Assembly: GCA_964242215.1 (NCBI GenBank) | Contig: CAXTCJ010000010.1 | Span: 1 to 64,000 of the forward strand | From: LMUY01 sp964242215 | GTDB taxonomy: Bacteria; Pseudomonadota; Alphaproteobacteria; Acetobacterales; Acetobacteraceae | Direction of reading: 5' to 3' | DNA: 64,000 nt | Part shown: positions 23,987 through 32,879 of the stretch, piece by piece | How the letters are laid out: each line of letters opens with the position of its first letter | Numbering within the stretch: the first letter of the stretch is position 1 | The notes under the pieces: model-generated | Database searches by the model: none | Told to the model about the DNA's origin: nothing | What the model saw: only the letters and a program-made list of their open reading frames with translations | Position numbers and translations under genes: made by a program

Positions 23987-25546
23987 TCACACCCGGTGAA
24001 CGCTCCAAAACACCGGGAAACCCTTTGACACGTCCGCCAGAGTGCGGCGGTACGCGGCCGGGGAGAAATACTGCCCGATTGGCACGTAGGGCACCTGCTG
24101 CAACGCCGCTTCCTGGATGGAAGCCGCCACCTGATTGGGATCGGCAGCCGTCAACCAACTAACGCGCAGTGCTTCAAAGGCCTTGTCGTCGGGCCAACCC
24201 GGTGCGGCGGTGGCCCCGGAGGTGGAGAGCCATGCATGGGTGGCGGGGTTTGCCTGGTCCAGCCCGGAGTTGAAGGTGCAGAACACGCTCCAGCCGCCCT
24301 TGCCCGGCGGCTCGCGGTTGGTGCGTCGTTGCACGACGGTGCCCCAGTCCAGCGCTTGCACATCGACGTTGAAGCCCAGCTGGCGCAGCAGGTCCCCCAA
24401 CACGTCGGACGCCGCTTTGGACGAGGCGATGTCGGTGACGCTCATCAGCACCACCGGCTCATTGGCGTAACCGGCGGCTTTGATGGCCTGCCGGGCACGA
24501 TCCAGGCCGGGGGGCGGCAGCGCATCCATGCCAGCGTGGCTGGCTGAGGGGGTGCCCGGACAGAACATGCCGACGCCGTCCCGCCAGAATTGCGGGTCGT
24601 TGCCGGCGACGGCGCGCATGAAGTCCGCCTGCACCACTGCACCCAACAGGGCGCGGCGGATCGCCGGGTTGTCGAACGGGGGATGCAACTGGTTCATTCG
24701 GATGATGCCGATATCACCCAGCACGTCCAGGATAGGGGTCGCGATACTCTGGTCAGCTCGCAGCACCGGCAGCAGGTCCAGCAACGGTTGTTCAACCCAG
24801 TCCACCTCGCCGGCCTGCAACGCCGCGACCGCCGTGCCGGGGTCCGGATTGACCAGCCATTCCACCCGGTCGAAATGCACCCGTTTCGGCCCGGCCATGA
24901 AGTCGGCGGTGCCATCACGCGGCTGGTATCCGGCAAACCGGTCATAGACGAAGCGGGCCCCCGAGATGCGTTCGGCCGTGTTGAACCGGAAGGGGCCGCT
25001 GCCGACCATCTCCGTCACCTGCGTGAAGGCGTCGGTCACGGCCAGCCGTTCCGGCATCATCACGCAGACATTTGCACCCGCCTTGCCCAGCGCCAACGGC
25101 AGTTGCGGGAACGGCCGCGCGAGGCGGAAGCGGATGGTGCGGTCGTCGGGGGCCGACAGCTCAGCCGTGGCGGCCAGCAATAGCCGCCCCATGATGTCGC
25201 GCTGGCCCCACCGCCGGATACTGGCGACGCAATCGCGGGCCAGCACCGGCGTACCGTCGTGGAAGAGCAGGACGGGCCGCAGTGTCAGCGTCCACAGCTT
25301 GCCGTCATCCTCGACGACTTCCCCCGCCAGCATCTGCAGCGAGATAGTGGTCGCGCTGTCCTGGCCGTAAAGCGTGTCGAACACCAGGAAGGCATGGTGC
25401 CGGGTCACGTGGGCGGCGGTCCAGATCGGGTCCAGGATGGCGACGTCTGCCTGCGGCACGAATTTCAGCGTGCGGGCGGGTTGAGCGATCGCGGGCCGGG
25501 CCAGCGCCAAGGCCGGCGCCGCGCCAAGCAGGGTGCGGCGGCGCAT
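23987..25546 (-). CDS. ABC transporter substrate-binding protein, peptide/oligopeptide (SBP_bac_5) type
   Basis: A 519-residue periplasmic protein. The signal sequence MRRRTLLGAAPALALARPAIAQ has a twin-arginine-like start. The body has LKFVPQADVAILDPIWTAAHVTRHHAFLVFDTLYG at the N-terminus and MVGSGPFRF, typical of dipeptide/oligopeptide-binding family 5. No permease or ATPase is adjacent, so it must use a transporter elsewhere or the Dpp-type system at 34564-39846. It overlaps the AbgA-type gene by one base (TAATG), suggesting uptake of the compound hydrolysed by that enzyme. Confidence 0.88.
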   Translation of the reverse strand: MRRRTLLGAAPALALARPAIAQPARTLKFVPQADVAILDPIWTAAHVTRHHAFLVFDTLYGQDSATTISLQMLAGEVVEDDGKLWTLTLRPVLLFHDGTPVLARDCVASIRRWGQRDIMGRLLLAATAELSAPDDRTIRFRLARPFPQLPLALGKAGANVCVMMPERLAVTDAFTQVTEMVGSGPFRFNTAERISGARFVYDRFAGYQPRDGTADFMAGPKRVHFDRVEWLVNPDPGTAVAALQAGEVDWVEQPLLDLLPVLRADQSIATPILDVLGDIGIIRMNQLHPPFDNPAIRRALLGAVVQADFMRAVAGNDPQFWRDGVGMFCPGTPSASHAGMDALPPPGLDRARQAIKAAGYANEPVVLMSVTDIASSKAASDVLGDLLRQLGFNVDVQALDWGTVVQRRTNREPPGKGGWSVFCTFNSGLDQANPATHAWLSTSGATAAPGWPDDKAFEALRVSWLTAADPNQVAASIQEAALQQVPYVPIGQYFSPAAYRRTLADVSKGFPVFWSVHRV

Positions 25547-26859
25547 TACGCGCCCTGCCCTAGAACCGTCTCGGCGATGCCGCTGAATAAGCGTACCCCC
25601 TGGTCGAGTGCCGCCTCGTCGATGTCGAAATCGATCGCGTGATGGACGTTGGCGACATCGCTGCCAACGATGAAGTAGGTGCCGCTGCCGCCACGCTCCC
25701 GGACCCGGGTGATCATCGTGGTTGCGTCGTCGCAGCCGCCCATCTGACGGAACGGCAGCACCTCGGTGACCCCCGCCGTCCGGCCGGCAACCTGCATTAC
25801 GACGGCGATGGCATCAGGGCTGTTCTCCACTGCGACGTTCTGCCCCATCAGCTTGGTGTCGTACGTGCAGCCATACATTGCGGCAGCAGCCGCGACGATC
25901 TCGTCGGTGCGGCGCACCATGTAGTCCAATGCGGCCCTGGTATCGCCGCGGACTTCCATCTGCAGTTGGCACTCGTCGGCGATGATGTTGCGCCCGGCGC
26001 CCCCCACGATGCGGCCGACATTGACGTGGGTCGAGGCACTGCCATGGCGCGCGATGGCATGCAGGTTCAGCGTGGCCGCCGCGCCGGCCAGCACCGCATT
26101 GCGCCCTGCTTCCGGGCTTGCGGCGGCATGGGCGGACGCACCGTGAAAGAACACGTCGCTCCGTTTGGCGAACAGAAAGCCACGGGCATCCGCCGCCACC
26201 GTCCCACTGGGGACGTGACAACCGAGATGGGCCGCGAAGAAGAAGTCCACGTCGTCGACGATGCCCGCCTCCACCATGGGGTGGGCGCCGCGCCCGGCCT
26301 CCTCCGCCGGCTGAAAGATCAATCGCACGGTGCCGCGCCACCGGCACGCCGGCTGCGCCAACCGCTCGGCGACGGCCAGGCCGATCGCCGTATGGCCGTC
26401 ATGCCCGCAGGCATGCATGAGCCCGGCGTGCAGGGAGCGATAGCCATCCACATTGGGGCGGTGTCCGGTGGCCACGGCTTCCGGCACCGGAAGGGCGTCC
26501 ATGTCGAACCGGAAAGCCAATACCGGGCCGTCGCCGCGGCGCATTTCCGCGACCAGGCCGGTCTGGCCACCGGGCATACGCTCGACCCATTCCGCGGGTG
26601 CGCCCTCAGCGAGGGCCTGACTGCGGGCTGCGGCAATCGCCGCCTCCGTCGGGGCGCCGAGCATCGCTTCTGCCACCATCACCTCGGGCCCGGCCTTGAC
26701 GGCGTAACCCAGCCGCGTCAAGTGCGCGGCTGCCTTGGCGGCGGTGCGGTACTCCAGGTAGCCGAGTTCCGGATGGGCGTGCAGGTCCCGCCGGATGCGG
26801 ACCACACCGCAATCGTTGGCGCCGATCGGCCACGGAGCCAGTACCAGATCGTCTATCAT
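25546..26859 (-). CDS. M20-family amidohydrolase, AbgA-type (p-aminobenzoyl-glutamate/N-acyl amino acid hydrolase)
   Basis: Hydrolyses an amide bond to a carboxylated amino acid with a metal centre. The 437-residue length equals AbgA (436), and the sequence follows it closely: RRDLHAHPELGYLEYRTA, then AMLGAP, VLAFRFDMDAL, MHACGHDGHTAIGLAVAERL with the metal His/Asp, IFQPAEEAGRGA and the C-terminal CDDATTMITRV and NVHHAIDFDI. The HACGHDGH set is complete. The actual substrate is unknown. It starts the two-gene operon with the binding protein. Confidence 0.88.
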   Translation of the reverse strand: MIDDLVLAPWPIGANDCGVVRIRRDLHAHPELGYLEYRTAAKAAAHLTRLGYAVKAGPEVMVAEAMLGAPTEAAIAAARSQALAEGAPAEWVERMPGGQTGLVAEMRRGDGPVLAFRFDMDALPVPEAVATGHRPNVDGYRSLHAGLMHACGHDGHTAIGLAVAERLAQPACRWRGTVRLIFQPAEEAGRGAHPMVEAGIVDDVDFFFAAHLGCHVPSGTVAADARGFLFAKRSDVFFHGASAHAAASPEAGRNAVLAGAAATLNLHAIARHGSASTHVNVGRIVGGAGRNIIADECQLQMEVRGDTRAALDYMVRRTDEIVAAAAAMYGCTYDTKLMGQNVAVENSPDAIAVVMQVAGRTAGVTEVLPFRQMGGCDDATTMITRVRERGGSGTYFIVGSDVANVHHAIDFDIDEAALDQGVRLFSGIAETVLGQGA

Positions 26860-27256
26860 CGAACTCTCCAGCTGGGGTCAGGATGCGCACGAGACGTGCG
26901 GTATCGGGCTTGAATATTGCCATCATGACTATGGGCCAAAACAGCTGTTCCAGCGGTGCCTATCGGAATGGTCTGGTGATCCTTGCGAGCGTCGCCATTT
27001 GGCGAACATGACGCCGCAATGCATGGGACGTGCCAATTTCATCCGGGAGGGCGGTTCCGGCCGGTCTGGGATGTGCGCGCCACCACGGTCACGGGCTTGG
27101 CAGTGCACTACCAAAGGCCAGCGCTGAGCAAGATTGAAACGCAGTGCCTCATCTATGAGGCCTGCCCTAATTATGCAGTTGGCTCGGCTCATGCCTATTC
27201 CCCGGTGCAAACTGCGCGAGGATTAAAGCACCGAGGGATCCGTGCTTCCGTGCTTC
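26860..27256. other. Intergenic stretch upstream of AbgA-type gene
   Basis: About 400 bases with no supportable gene. It should hold the promoter of the minus-strand abgA-like operon. Short frames in both directions show no motif. Confidence 0.35.
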
Positions 27257-27390
27257 CTCACTGCGTTTGAGGCATCCGCGCTCATCGAGTAGGACAAGTG
27301 TCAGCCGAAGGGCTTGTTCGTTCGTGCCTCGCCCGCATTGCGGACCGGGAGCCGGCGGTCCGGGCCTGGCTGTATGTCGATGAACGCCGT
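27257..27390 (+). pseudogene. 5' fragment of an amidase-signature enzyme
   Basis: Reads LTAFEASALIE in one frame (to a TAG at 27290) and VSAEGLVRSCLARIADREPAVRAWLYVDE in another from 27298. Joined, these match the N-terminus of amidase-signature enzymes (SAEELVRACLARIAAREP type). A small indel near 27287-27295 breaks the frame, and the similarity stops abruptly at about 27390, where repeat copy A begins. Confidence 0.6.
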
Positions 27391-27500
27391 TCCCCGTCTC
27401 GGTCTATTGCGGACAGGCGCGAGGCGCTCCAAAGGGTCGACCCCACACTCAGCGGGGTTGTGGTCGAGCTGCGCGTAAAGGCTGCCGGCTGCCTAAAACA
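27388..27500. repeat. Dispersed repeat, copy A (scar-like)
   Basis: Shares CCCGTCTCGGTCTA, GCGCGAGGCGCT, CGACCCCACACTC-GCGGGGTTGTGGTC (27438-27466) and GCTGCCT-AA-ACTCG with copy B at 43321-43475; the core alone recurs as copy C at 50799-50831. It directly abuts a truncated amidase gene. The following 27501-27858 holds no recognisable gene. Confidence 0.65.
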
Positions 27501-27858
27501 CTCGCCGACTCTGAGGTTTTCACGCCTCTCCGCTAAAAATAGAACATGCACATGCTGGGCATGGATGTAGTTCTCGAGCAGCCCGACGTTACAGCTCGAA
27601 GGACGACTCATGCCAGCGTCAAACAGTGCCCGACAGCTTTCCGCTCGAGGCGCTCCGAACCGGACCGGACGATCGGGCCCAGGCTGCCTCCAACAGGTCA
27701 GTCGGCGGGCTGGCCCGGCGCGCCGCGAGAATGATTGCCGCATAGGGAGTGTCATGGATCGTGTGGCCAAGCAAAATGGCAAACACACGAGAGACGGGGT
27801 CAGCCGGGTGGGAGCATTGCTCGCGTGCGCAGTCGCGCCGCAAGTGAAGCCGGCGCTT

Positions 27859-28518
27859 TTAATCCCGGTCGGGCGCGCCGAGCGGGAAATAAGCGCGGTA
27901 TGGTCGCGCGTCGTCGATGCAGCGCGCGACCGACGGGCGGGCTATCAGGCGGCCGCGATAGGCTTTTAGCGTGGCGTGCTGTTCAGCGATCGGGTGCACC
28001 CAATCGGCGTAAAACAGCGAGGGGGCGGCAGCGCAGTCGGCAAGGGTGAAGTCCGCCCCACACGCCCAGTCGCGGCCTCCCAGTTCTCCGTCGAGCCAGG
28101 CATAGATCCTGTCTAGATTGGCGTGGGCGCGCTCGACCCCATAGGGGTCGCGGTGGTCCTCGGGGCGCAGCGCATTGCCGACTATCACTGTCATCACGTT
28201 CATCACGTAATTGTCGAACACCCGGTCCATTGTCCGCACCTTGACCGCGGCCTCAGGATCGGTGGGAATCAACTTCACCCGACCGGGATGAACCGCTTCG
28301 AGATACTCTATGATCGCGGTCGCCTCGAACACCGCCGCTTCGCTTTCGACCAGCAGCGGGAACTTGCCTATCGCTGACCGGCGCGCGAGCTCAGCGTTGT
28401 TCTCCGCATGCTCGGGATCTACCATCCGGAATTCAAACGGGGTGTCGTTCTCGTAGAACGCTATCGCCGCCTTCCACGTGTAGGACGAGAAGGGATGGCC
28501 GAAGAGCTGGATCACCAT
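27859..28518 (-). CDS. Glutathione S-transferase family protein
   Basis: A 219-residue two-domain protein. The thioredoxin-like N-terminus starts VIQLFGHPFSSYTWKAAIAFYENDTPFEF, with IGKFPLLV (cis-Pro) and the glutathione-binding ESEAAVFEATAIIEYLE. The helical C-terminal domain contains WACGADFTLADCAAAPSLFYADW with the N-capping Asp. Ser/Thr near the N-terminus could be catalytic. It overlaps the upstream RibD-like gene by seven bases, so the two are co-expressed. Substrate unknown. Confidence 0.92.
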   Translation of the reverse strand: MVIQLFGHPFSSYTWKAAIAFYENDTPFEFRMVDPEHAENNAELARRSAIGKFPLLVESEAAVFEATAIIEYLEAVHPGRVKLIPTDPEAAVKVRTMDRVFDNYVMNVMTVIVGNALRPEDHRDPYGVERAHANLDRIYAWLDGELGGRDWACGADFTLADCAAAPSLFYADWVHPIAEQHATLKAYRGRLIARPSVARCIDDARPYRAYFPLGAPDRD

Positions 28519-29174
28519 GTGCCGTCCTTTATGTGCCGCTGCCGCTCCTCTTCGCGCGCGCTTTCGATTGGGCCGAAGGACCCCGTTTCGACCGAACCTG
28601 CAGGCTCGTAAGTTGCGATTGCGGTGCCGCCGGGCGATACTTGGTGACCGACCAGCTTGAGCGTGCCGGGCGGAGTACCCTCGCCGAACAACCGCTTACC
28701 GCTGCCAAGCAAAATCGGGAAGGTATACAGAACCAGTCGGTCAAGCAGGCCCGCTGCGAGCAACGCGGGGTAGATCGTGCTTGAGCCCTGGATCAACAGA
28801 TCAGGGCCATCGCCCTGCTTGAGCATCGAAACGTCGTCCATACCGCGCATTCGGTGGCTGTTTGCCCAAGGTAACGGTTGCTCGCGTCTCGTGAGGACAT
28901 ATTTGTTCGCTGCGGTGAACGCCTCGCCCATCGTCGTGCCCTCACCGTCCACATAGGGCCAGTAGGCGGCGAAGATGTCGTAGGTCCGCCGCCCGAGCAG
29001 CAGGTCATACGGCCGCGAGAAGAACTCGCCGATCGCCGCACCGACTTGCTCGTCGGCGACGGGGAACATCCAGCCGCCATGCACGAAGCCGCCGGTCGGG
29101 TCTTCGGACGGCCCGCCTGGCGCCTGAATGATGCCATCGAGCGAGACGAACATGCCGCCAACGATCTTACGCAT
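28512..29174 (-). CDS. Dihydrofolate reductase family (RibD C-terminal-like) protein
   Basis: A 220-residue NADPH-binding-fold protein of the RibD_C/DHFR-like superfamily, not the essential folate enzyme. It begins MRKIVGGMFVSLDGIIQAPGG and has DLLLGRRTYDIFAAYWP, LLIQGSSTIYPALLAAGLLDRL and PILLGSGKRLFGEG, all family landmarks. The ATG at 29174 is chosen because upstream sequence in the same frame is the tail of a VOC-family gene. Co-transcribed with the glutathione S-transferase gene. Substrate unknown. Confidence 0.88.
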   Translation of the reverse strand: MRKIVGGMFVSLDGIIQAPGGPSEDPTGGFVHGGWMFPVADEQVGAAIGEFFSRPYDLLLGRRTYDIFAAYWPYVDGEGTTMGEAFTAANKYVLTRREQPLPWANSHRMRGMDDVSMLKQGDGPDLLIQGSSTIYPALLAAGLLDRLVLYTFPILLGSGKRLFGEGTPPGTLKLVGHQVSPGGTAIATYEPAGSVETGSFGPIESAREEERQRHIKDGTW

Positions 29175-29412
29175 CGGTCGTCTTTCCGGCACGCGCCAAT
29201 TCGACTTGGGCGATGCCGATTTGCGCATCGTCATCATCGCTTCCATCACCGGCTTGGCGGCCGCGGGGTCGGGATCGGCCAGCCCGGCCATCAGCGCTCG
29301 GGGCACGATCTGCCATGAAAAGCCCCAGCGGTCCTTGCACCAGCTGCACGTGCTTTCCGAACCGCCATCGCCGACAATCGCCTTCCAATAGCGATCGGGC
29401 GCACACGCGCGC
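29175..29412 (-). pseudogene. 3' fragment of a VOC/PhnB-like (3-demethylubiquinone methyltransferase-like) gene
   Basis: In frame with the downstream gene, the sequence reads PDRYWKAIVGDGGSE, CSWCKDRWGFSWQIVPRAL and DPDPAAAKPVMEAMMTMRK. These are the C-terminal half of PhnB-like glyoxalase-fold proteins (WCKDKWGxSWQIVP). It has no start and no stop of its own before the DHFR-like ATG. The 5' half is missing. Upstream 29413-29541 is non-coding. Confidence 0.7.
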
Positions 29413-29541
29413 TATCGGCGGTCATGCGCGACATGCTGTCGCTGACGTAGGCGACGGACAGTGGGCAAAGCGGGTCAGCAGCTCCGCAGCCGCATTGCGC
29501 TGAAGAACGAGAATACGGAACCAGCGGCCCCCCAGGCCCGG

Positions 29542-30534
29542 TCACCTGCGAACGTCAACCACCGTGCGTCCGCGTACCTGCCCGGCCAGGATCGCGGAGG
29601 CGTGCCCGGCGAGGCGGTCTAGCCCGACGGTTTGGGATACCAGGGCCAAGTCCTCCGCGCTCAGCGCCGCTGCCAGCCGCGCCCAGGCCTGTTCGCGCAG
29701 GATGGATGGGCACTGCACGGAATCGATTCCGAGTAGCGCCACGTTGCGCAGGATGAACGGGAACACGGTGGTCGGAAGCTCCGTCCCGCCCGCCAGGCCA
29801 CAGCACGAGACGGCGCCGCCATACGCCATGGCGGCGATAACGTTGGCGAGCAACGAACCACCCACCGTGTCGACCGCGCCGTGCCACCGCTCCGCCACCA
29901 GCGGCTTGCCCGCACCCTGATACTCGGCGCGGGGCACGATCGCGGCGGCGCCCAGGCTTTGCAGAAAGTCCGCCTCTGCGTCCCGGCCGGTCAGCGCGGA
30001 GACGGTATAGCCGAGCTGGGACAGCAGCCGGACGGCGACGCTGCCCACTCCGCCGGCGGCGCCCGTCACCAGAACGTCGCCGCCTGGGCGGATGCCCCGC
30101 TGCTCGAGCGCCATGACGCACAGCATCGCCGTCAGCCCGGCCGTGCCGATCGCCATCGCCTGCCGCGCCGTCATGCCGGATGGCAGTGGCACCAGCCAAT
30201 CCGCCCCCACCCGGGCGCGCTCGGCGAAACCACCAGACCAGCCCTCCCCCACGCCCCACCCGGTTAACACCACCTTGTCACCCGCTTTGAAGCGGCCGGA
30301 ACGAGACCCGATGACGGTGCCGGCGAAGTCGATGCCGGGCACGATCGGATGGTTGCGGAGGATGCGATTGCTAGGCTGGAGCGCCAGCCCGTCCTTGTAG
30401 TTGAACGAGGAGTATTCGACGTCCACGGTCACGTCGCCATCCGGCAGATCGGCGTCTGTCAACGTCTCAATTGCGATCGACTGAGTCTTGCCGTCCTTGC
30501 GCGCCACCAGGGCGCGGAAGCCACCCTCGCTCAT
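29542..30534 (-). CDS. acuI: Acrylyl-CoA reductase (NADPH)-type zinc-free alcohol dehydrogenase
   Basis: A 330-residue MDR-family reductase of the YhdH/AcuI branch, expected to reduce a 2,3-enoyl-CoA such as acrylyl-CoA to the saturated CoA. Landmarks: SSFNYKDGLAL, HPIVPGIDFAGTVIGS, the nucleotide-binding VLVTGAAGGVGSVAVRLL, CCGLAGG and FPFILRNVALLGIDSVQCP. The AcuI signature Phe-Asn-Tyr-Lys-Asp-Gly is intact. It ends the long minus-strand operon and overlaps the upstream hotdog gene by four bases. Confidence 0.88.
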   Translation of the reverse strand: MSEGGFRALVARKDGKTQSIAIETLTDADLPDGDVTVDVEYSSFNYKDGLALQPSNRILRNHPIVPGIDFAGTVIGSRSGRFKAGDKVVLTGWGVGEGWSGGFAERARVGADWLVPLPSGMTARQAMAIGTAGLTAMLCVMALEQRGIRPGGDVLVTGAAGGVGSVAVRLLSQLGYTVSALTGRDAEADFLQSLGAAAIVPRAEYQGAGKPLVAERWHGAVDTVGGSLLANVIAAMAYGGAVSCCGLAGGTELPTTVFPFILRNVALLGIDSVQCPSILREQAWARLAAALSAEDLALVSQTVGLDRLAGHASAILAGQVRGRTVVDVRR

Positions 30535-31340
30535 GCCGCCTGTTCCGCCAATTGCCGGGGCAGATAGATCGCCGTGTGGGTAACACGGGCCACTGGACGG
30601 GTGCCATCCGCCACCACGAGTACGTCGAGGTCCACCAGTTGATGCCCCTTGCGCTCATAGGTGGCGAGCACCCTAGCCCGTCCCGTGAGCAGCGATCCCA
30701 CCGGCGTCGTCGCCAAGTTGCGCACCTTGCTGCCCGCGTGGATCCACGCACCCATGCGCACGCTATGGGCAAGCGCCCAGTTGCAGATCCGCAGCACCGT
30801 GCCCGGATGCACCAGCCCTTCCTCCGCGTAGAGCGGATGGCGCTCCTGAATGTTTTTCAGGTAGTCCGCCGCGAGATCGGGCGTCACCTCATACGGGCGG
30901 GAGCCGAGCAGCTTGCCGGCCGGCATCCCCGCGGCTGTGGCGGCTGGGCGCTCGTCCGGCAGCACCACCTCCGGGAAGTCCGCGAGTGGGGGCGGTTGTT
31001 CCGCTGCGGTGGGAAGATACGCCTCGGCGGTGCCGCATAGATCGCCCATGCTCTGGACCGTGATCCGCAACCCGTCACCGGCCTCCTCCGACAGCACCTC
31101 GGCCATGTTGCCCTCGTACACTGGCTTCTTCAGCAGGATCTCCATTGTCCCGCGCTCCAGCCAGGCGCGGCCCCAGCGTTCGACGGCGGCGTGGGTGGCG
31201 TAAGCGTAGACGTCCACGCCGGGCACCAGCCCGCCACTAAAGCCCAGGCGGCGGGCCACGGTGTCGTCATGGATCTTGTTCTCCGACGCGTGGGCGACGT
31301 TGATCGCCTTCACTGCGTAGATCTCGGCAATGTCCGGCAT
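30531..31340 (-). CDS. MaoC-like/FAS1-type hotdog dehydratase (paralogue 1)
   Basis: A 269-residue tandem hotdog protein probably acting on an acyl-CoA. The N-terminal half has KIHDDTVARRLGFSGGLVPGVDVYAY, equivalent to the Asp/His hydratase segment, and GTMEILLKKPVYEGN. The C-terminal half has HPLYAEEGLVHPGTVLRICNWAL. Homologous over its length to the two proteins at 32879-34545 but the most diverged. It overlaps acuI (ATGA) and sits 15 bases after the binding-protein gene. Substrate unknown. Confidence 0.8.
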   Translation of the reverse strand: MPDIAEIYAVKAINVAHASENKIHDDTVARRLGFSGGLVPGVDVYAYATHAAVERWGRAWLERGTMEILLKKPVYEGNMAEVLSEEAGDGLRITVQSMGDLCGTAEAYLPTAAEQPPPLADFPEVVLPDERPAATAAGMPAGKLLGSRPYEVTPDLAADYLKNIQERHPLYAEEGLVHPGTVLRICNWALAHSVRMGAWIHAGSKVRNLATTPVGSLLTGRARVLATYERKGHQLVDLDVLVVADGTRPVARVTHTAIYLPRQLAEQAA

Positions 31341-31355
31341 CGATGATCCCCTGTT

Positions 31356-32879
31356 CTAAGGCTTGAAGTACAGCGTGGTTATGTCCGTCTTACCCTGCTG
31401 GTTCGGCTGGTCGCCGGCGATCTGGACGGAGTAGGCTGCCATGTTCGGCCGGTAATACAGCACGATGTTCGGAACGTTCTCGACCCAAGCCTTGTCTAGC
31501 ACCAGGTAGTCGGAACCGCGCTGCGCCGGGTCGGTGGTCTTGAGGATGTTGTCCATCGCCTGGTCCACGCCTGGATAGGCGGTGTGGGATAGATTGTACT
31601 GCCCCGTCGAGCCGAAATTCTGCTGGAACGTCAGGAACGGGTCGGGCCGGCCGGAAAAGCTGCCTTGCCACCCACCATAGATGCGCTTGGCATTAAAGGT
31701 TTGCAGGCAGGCGCTGCCGGTCATCACCGTGACGTCCAGCGTGATGCCGGCCGGGCGCATCTGTTCGCGCTCGATATCGGTGATGTCGGTACCATAGCCG
31801 GTGACCGGGGTGGCGCAGACCTTGATCGTGACGCCGTTGGGGAAGCCGGCCGCTGCCAGCAGTGCCTTGGCCCGTGCCGGCTCGTATTTGACGGAGTCGC
31901 TGACCTCCTTGCTATAGGCGGCACTCGCCTCCGGTACCGGCAGAACGGCCGCGCCGCCGCCCGCCTCCGGCCCCATGATCGCGTCTGCCAACGCGGCGCG
32001 GTCCACCGACATATTCAGCGCCTGCCGCACCTTGGTATTGTCCAGCGGCGGCACACTGGGGTTCAGCGCGATCTCGTTATAGGCGGTGCTCGGCTCCAGC
32101 GCGACACGCAGCTTCGGATTGGCCTTCAGCGCCGGAGCGTCCTTGGGGTCCAGGCGGAAGGCGTAATCCACCTGGCCCGACAGCACGGCGCTGATCAGGG
32201 AAGTGGAGTTCTCAATGATGCGGAACCGCACCGTCGCCAGCTTGATGCGCGCCTGATCCCAATAGCCGGGGTGGCGCACAATCTCGATCGTCGACCCGGC
32301 GGTCCATTGCTTCAGCATAAACGGCCCGGCGCCGATCGGGTGGCGGCCGAAATCCTGCCCGTATTTGGCCAGTGCCGTCGGCGACACAATCATCCCCGCC
32401 CGGTCCGCCAGCACGGTCGGCAACACGGAGTACGGTTGGGAGGTATGGAGCTGAATTTTGTCCGGCGCCGTCACGTCGATACCGGTGACAATATCCAGGT
32501 CGTGGATCCGTCCCGTCGATTTGAAATGCATCAGGCTCGCCTTCACCGCCTCCGCATCCAGCTTGGTGCCGTCCTGGAACGTCACGCCGTCCCGCAGCGT
32601 CAACTCCAGCGTCCTCATGTCGTCGCCGACGAATCGCCAACTGATGGCGAGGGCGGGGCGGAGGGCGAGCGTCTTGGGTTCGAGGCCGATCAGCCGGTCG
32701 TAAAGGGCGTAGAGATAGGGATAGTCGGTGCCGGACACGCCCATCGCCGGGTCGAGGGTGAACGGCTCGTCCGTCATGCCCACGGTGAGCAGGTTGTTGC
32801 GCGCATCGGCGAAACTGCTGGCGGGGCTGACGCAGAGAAGGGTCGCGGCGAGCAACGAAAACTGGATCGGCCGGACCAT
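31356..32879 (-). CDS. Peptide/nickel-type ABC substrate-binding protein (paralogue A)
   Basis: A 507-residue periplasmic family 5 binding protein with a signal peptide to about residue 25. It has VGMTDEPFTLDPAMGVSGTDYPYLYALYDRLIG, GVTFQDGTKLDAEAVKASLMHFK and IGAGPFMLKQW. It is closely similar throughout to the protein at 36355-37875 (most blocks identical by eye), so one arose by duplication within the operon. Its ATG overlaps the upstream hotdog stop by one base. It presumably feeds the Dpp-type permease encoded at 34564-36344. Confidence 0.9.
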   Translation of the reverse strand: MVRPIQFSLLAATLLCVSPASSFADARNNLLTVGMTDEPFTLDPAMGVSGTDYPYLYALYDRLIGLEPKTLALRPALAISWRFVGDDMRTLELTLRDGVTFQDGTKLDAEAVKASLMHFKSTGRIHDLDIVTGIDVTAPDKIQLHTSQPYSVLPTVLADRAGMIVSPTALAKYGQDFGRHPIGAGPFMLKQWTAGSTIEIVRHPGYWDQARIKLATVRFRIIENSTSLISAVLSGQVDYAFRLDPKDAPALKANPKLRVALEPSTAYNEIALNPSVPPLDNTKVRQALNMSVDRAALADAIMGPEAGGGAAVLPVPEASAAYSKEVSDSVKYEPARAKALLAAAGFPNGVTIKVCATPVTGYGTDITDIEREQMRPAGITLDVTVMTGSACLQTFNAKRIYGGWQGSFSGRPDPFLTFQQNFGSTGQYNLSHTAYPGVDQAMDNILKTTDPAQRGSDYLVLDKAWVENVPNIVLYYRPNMAAYSVQIAGDQPNQQGKTDITTLYFKP

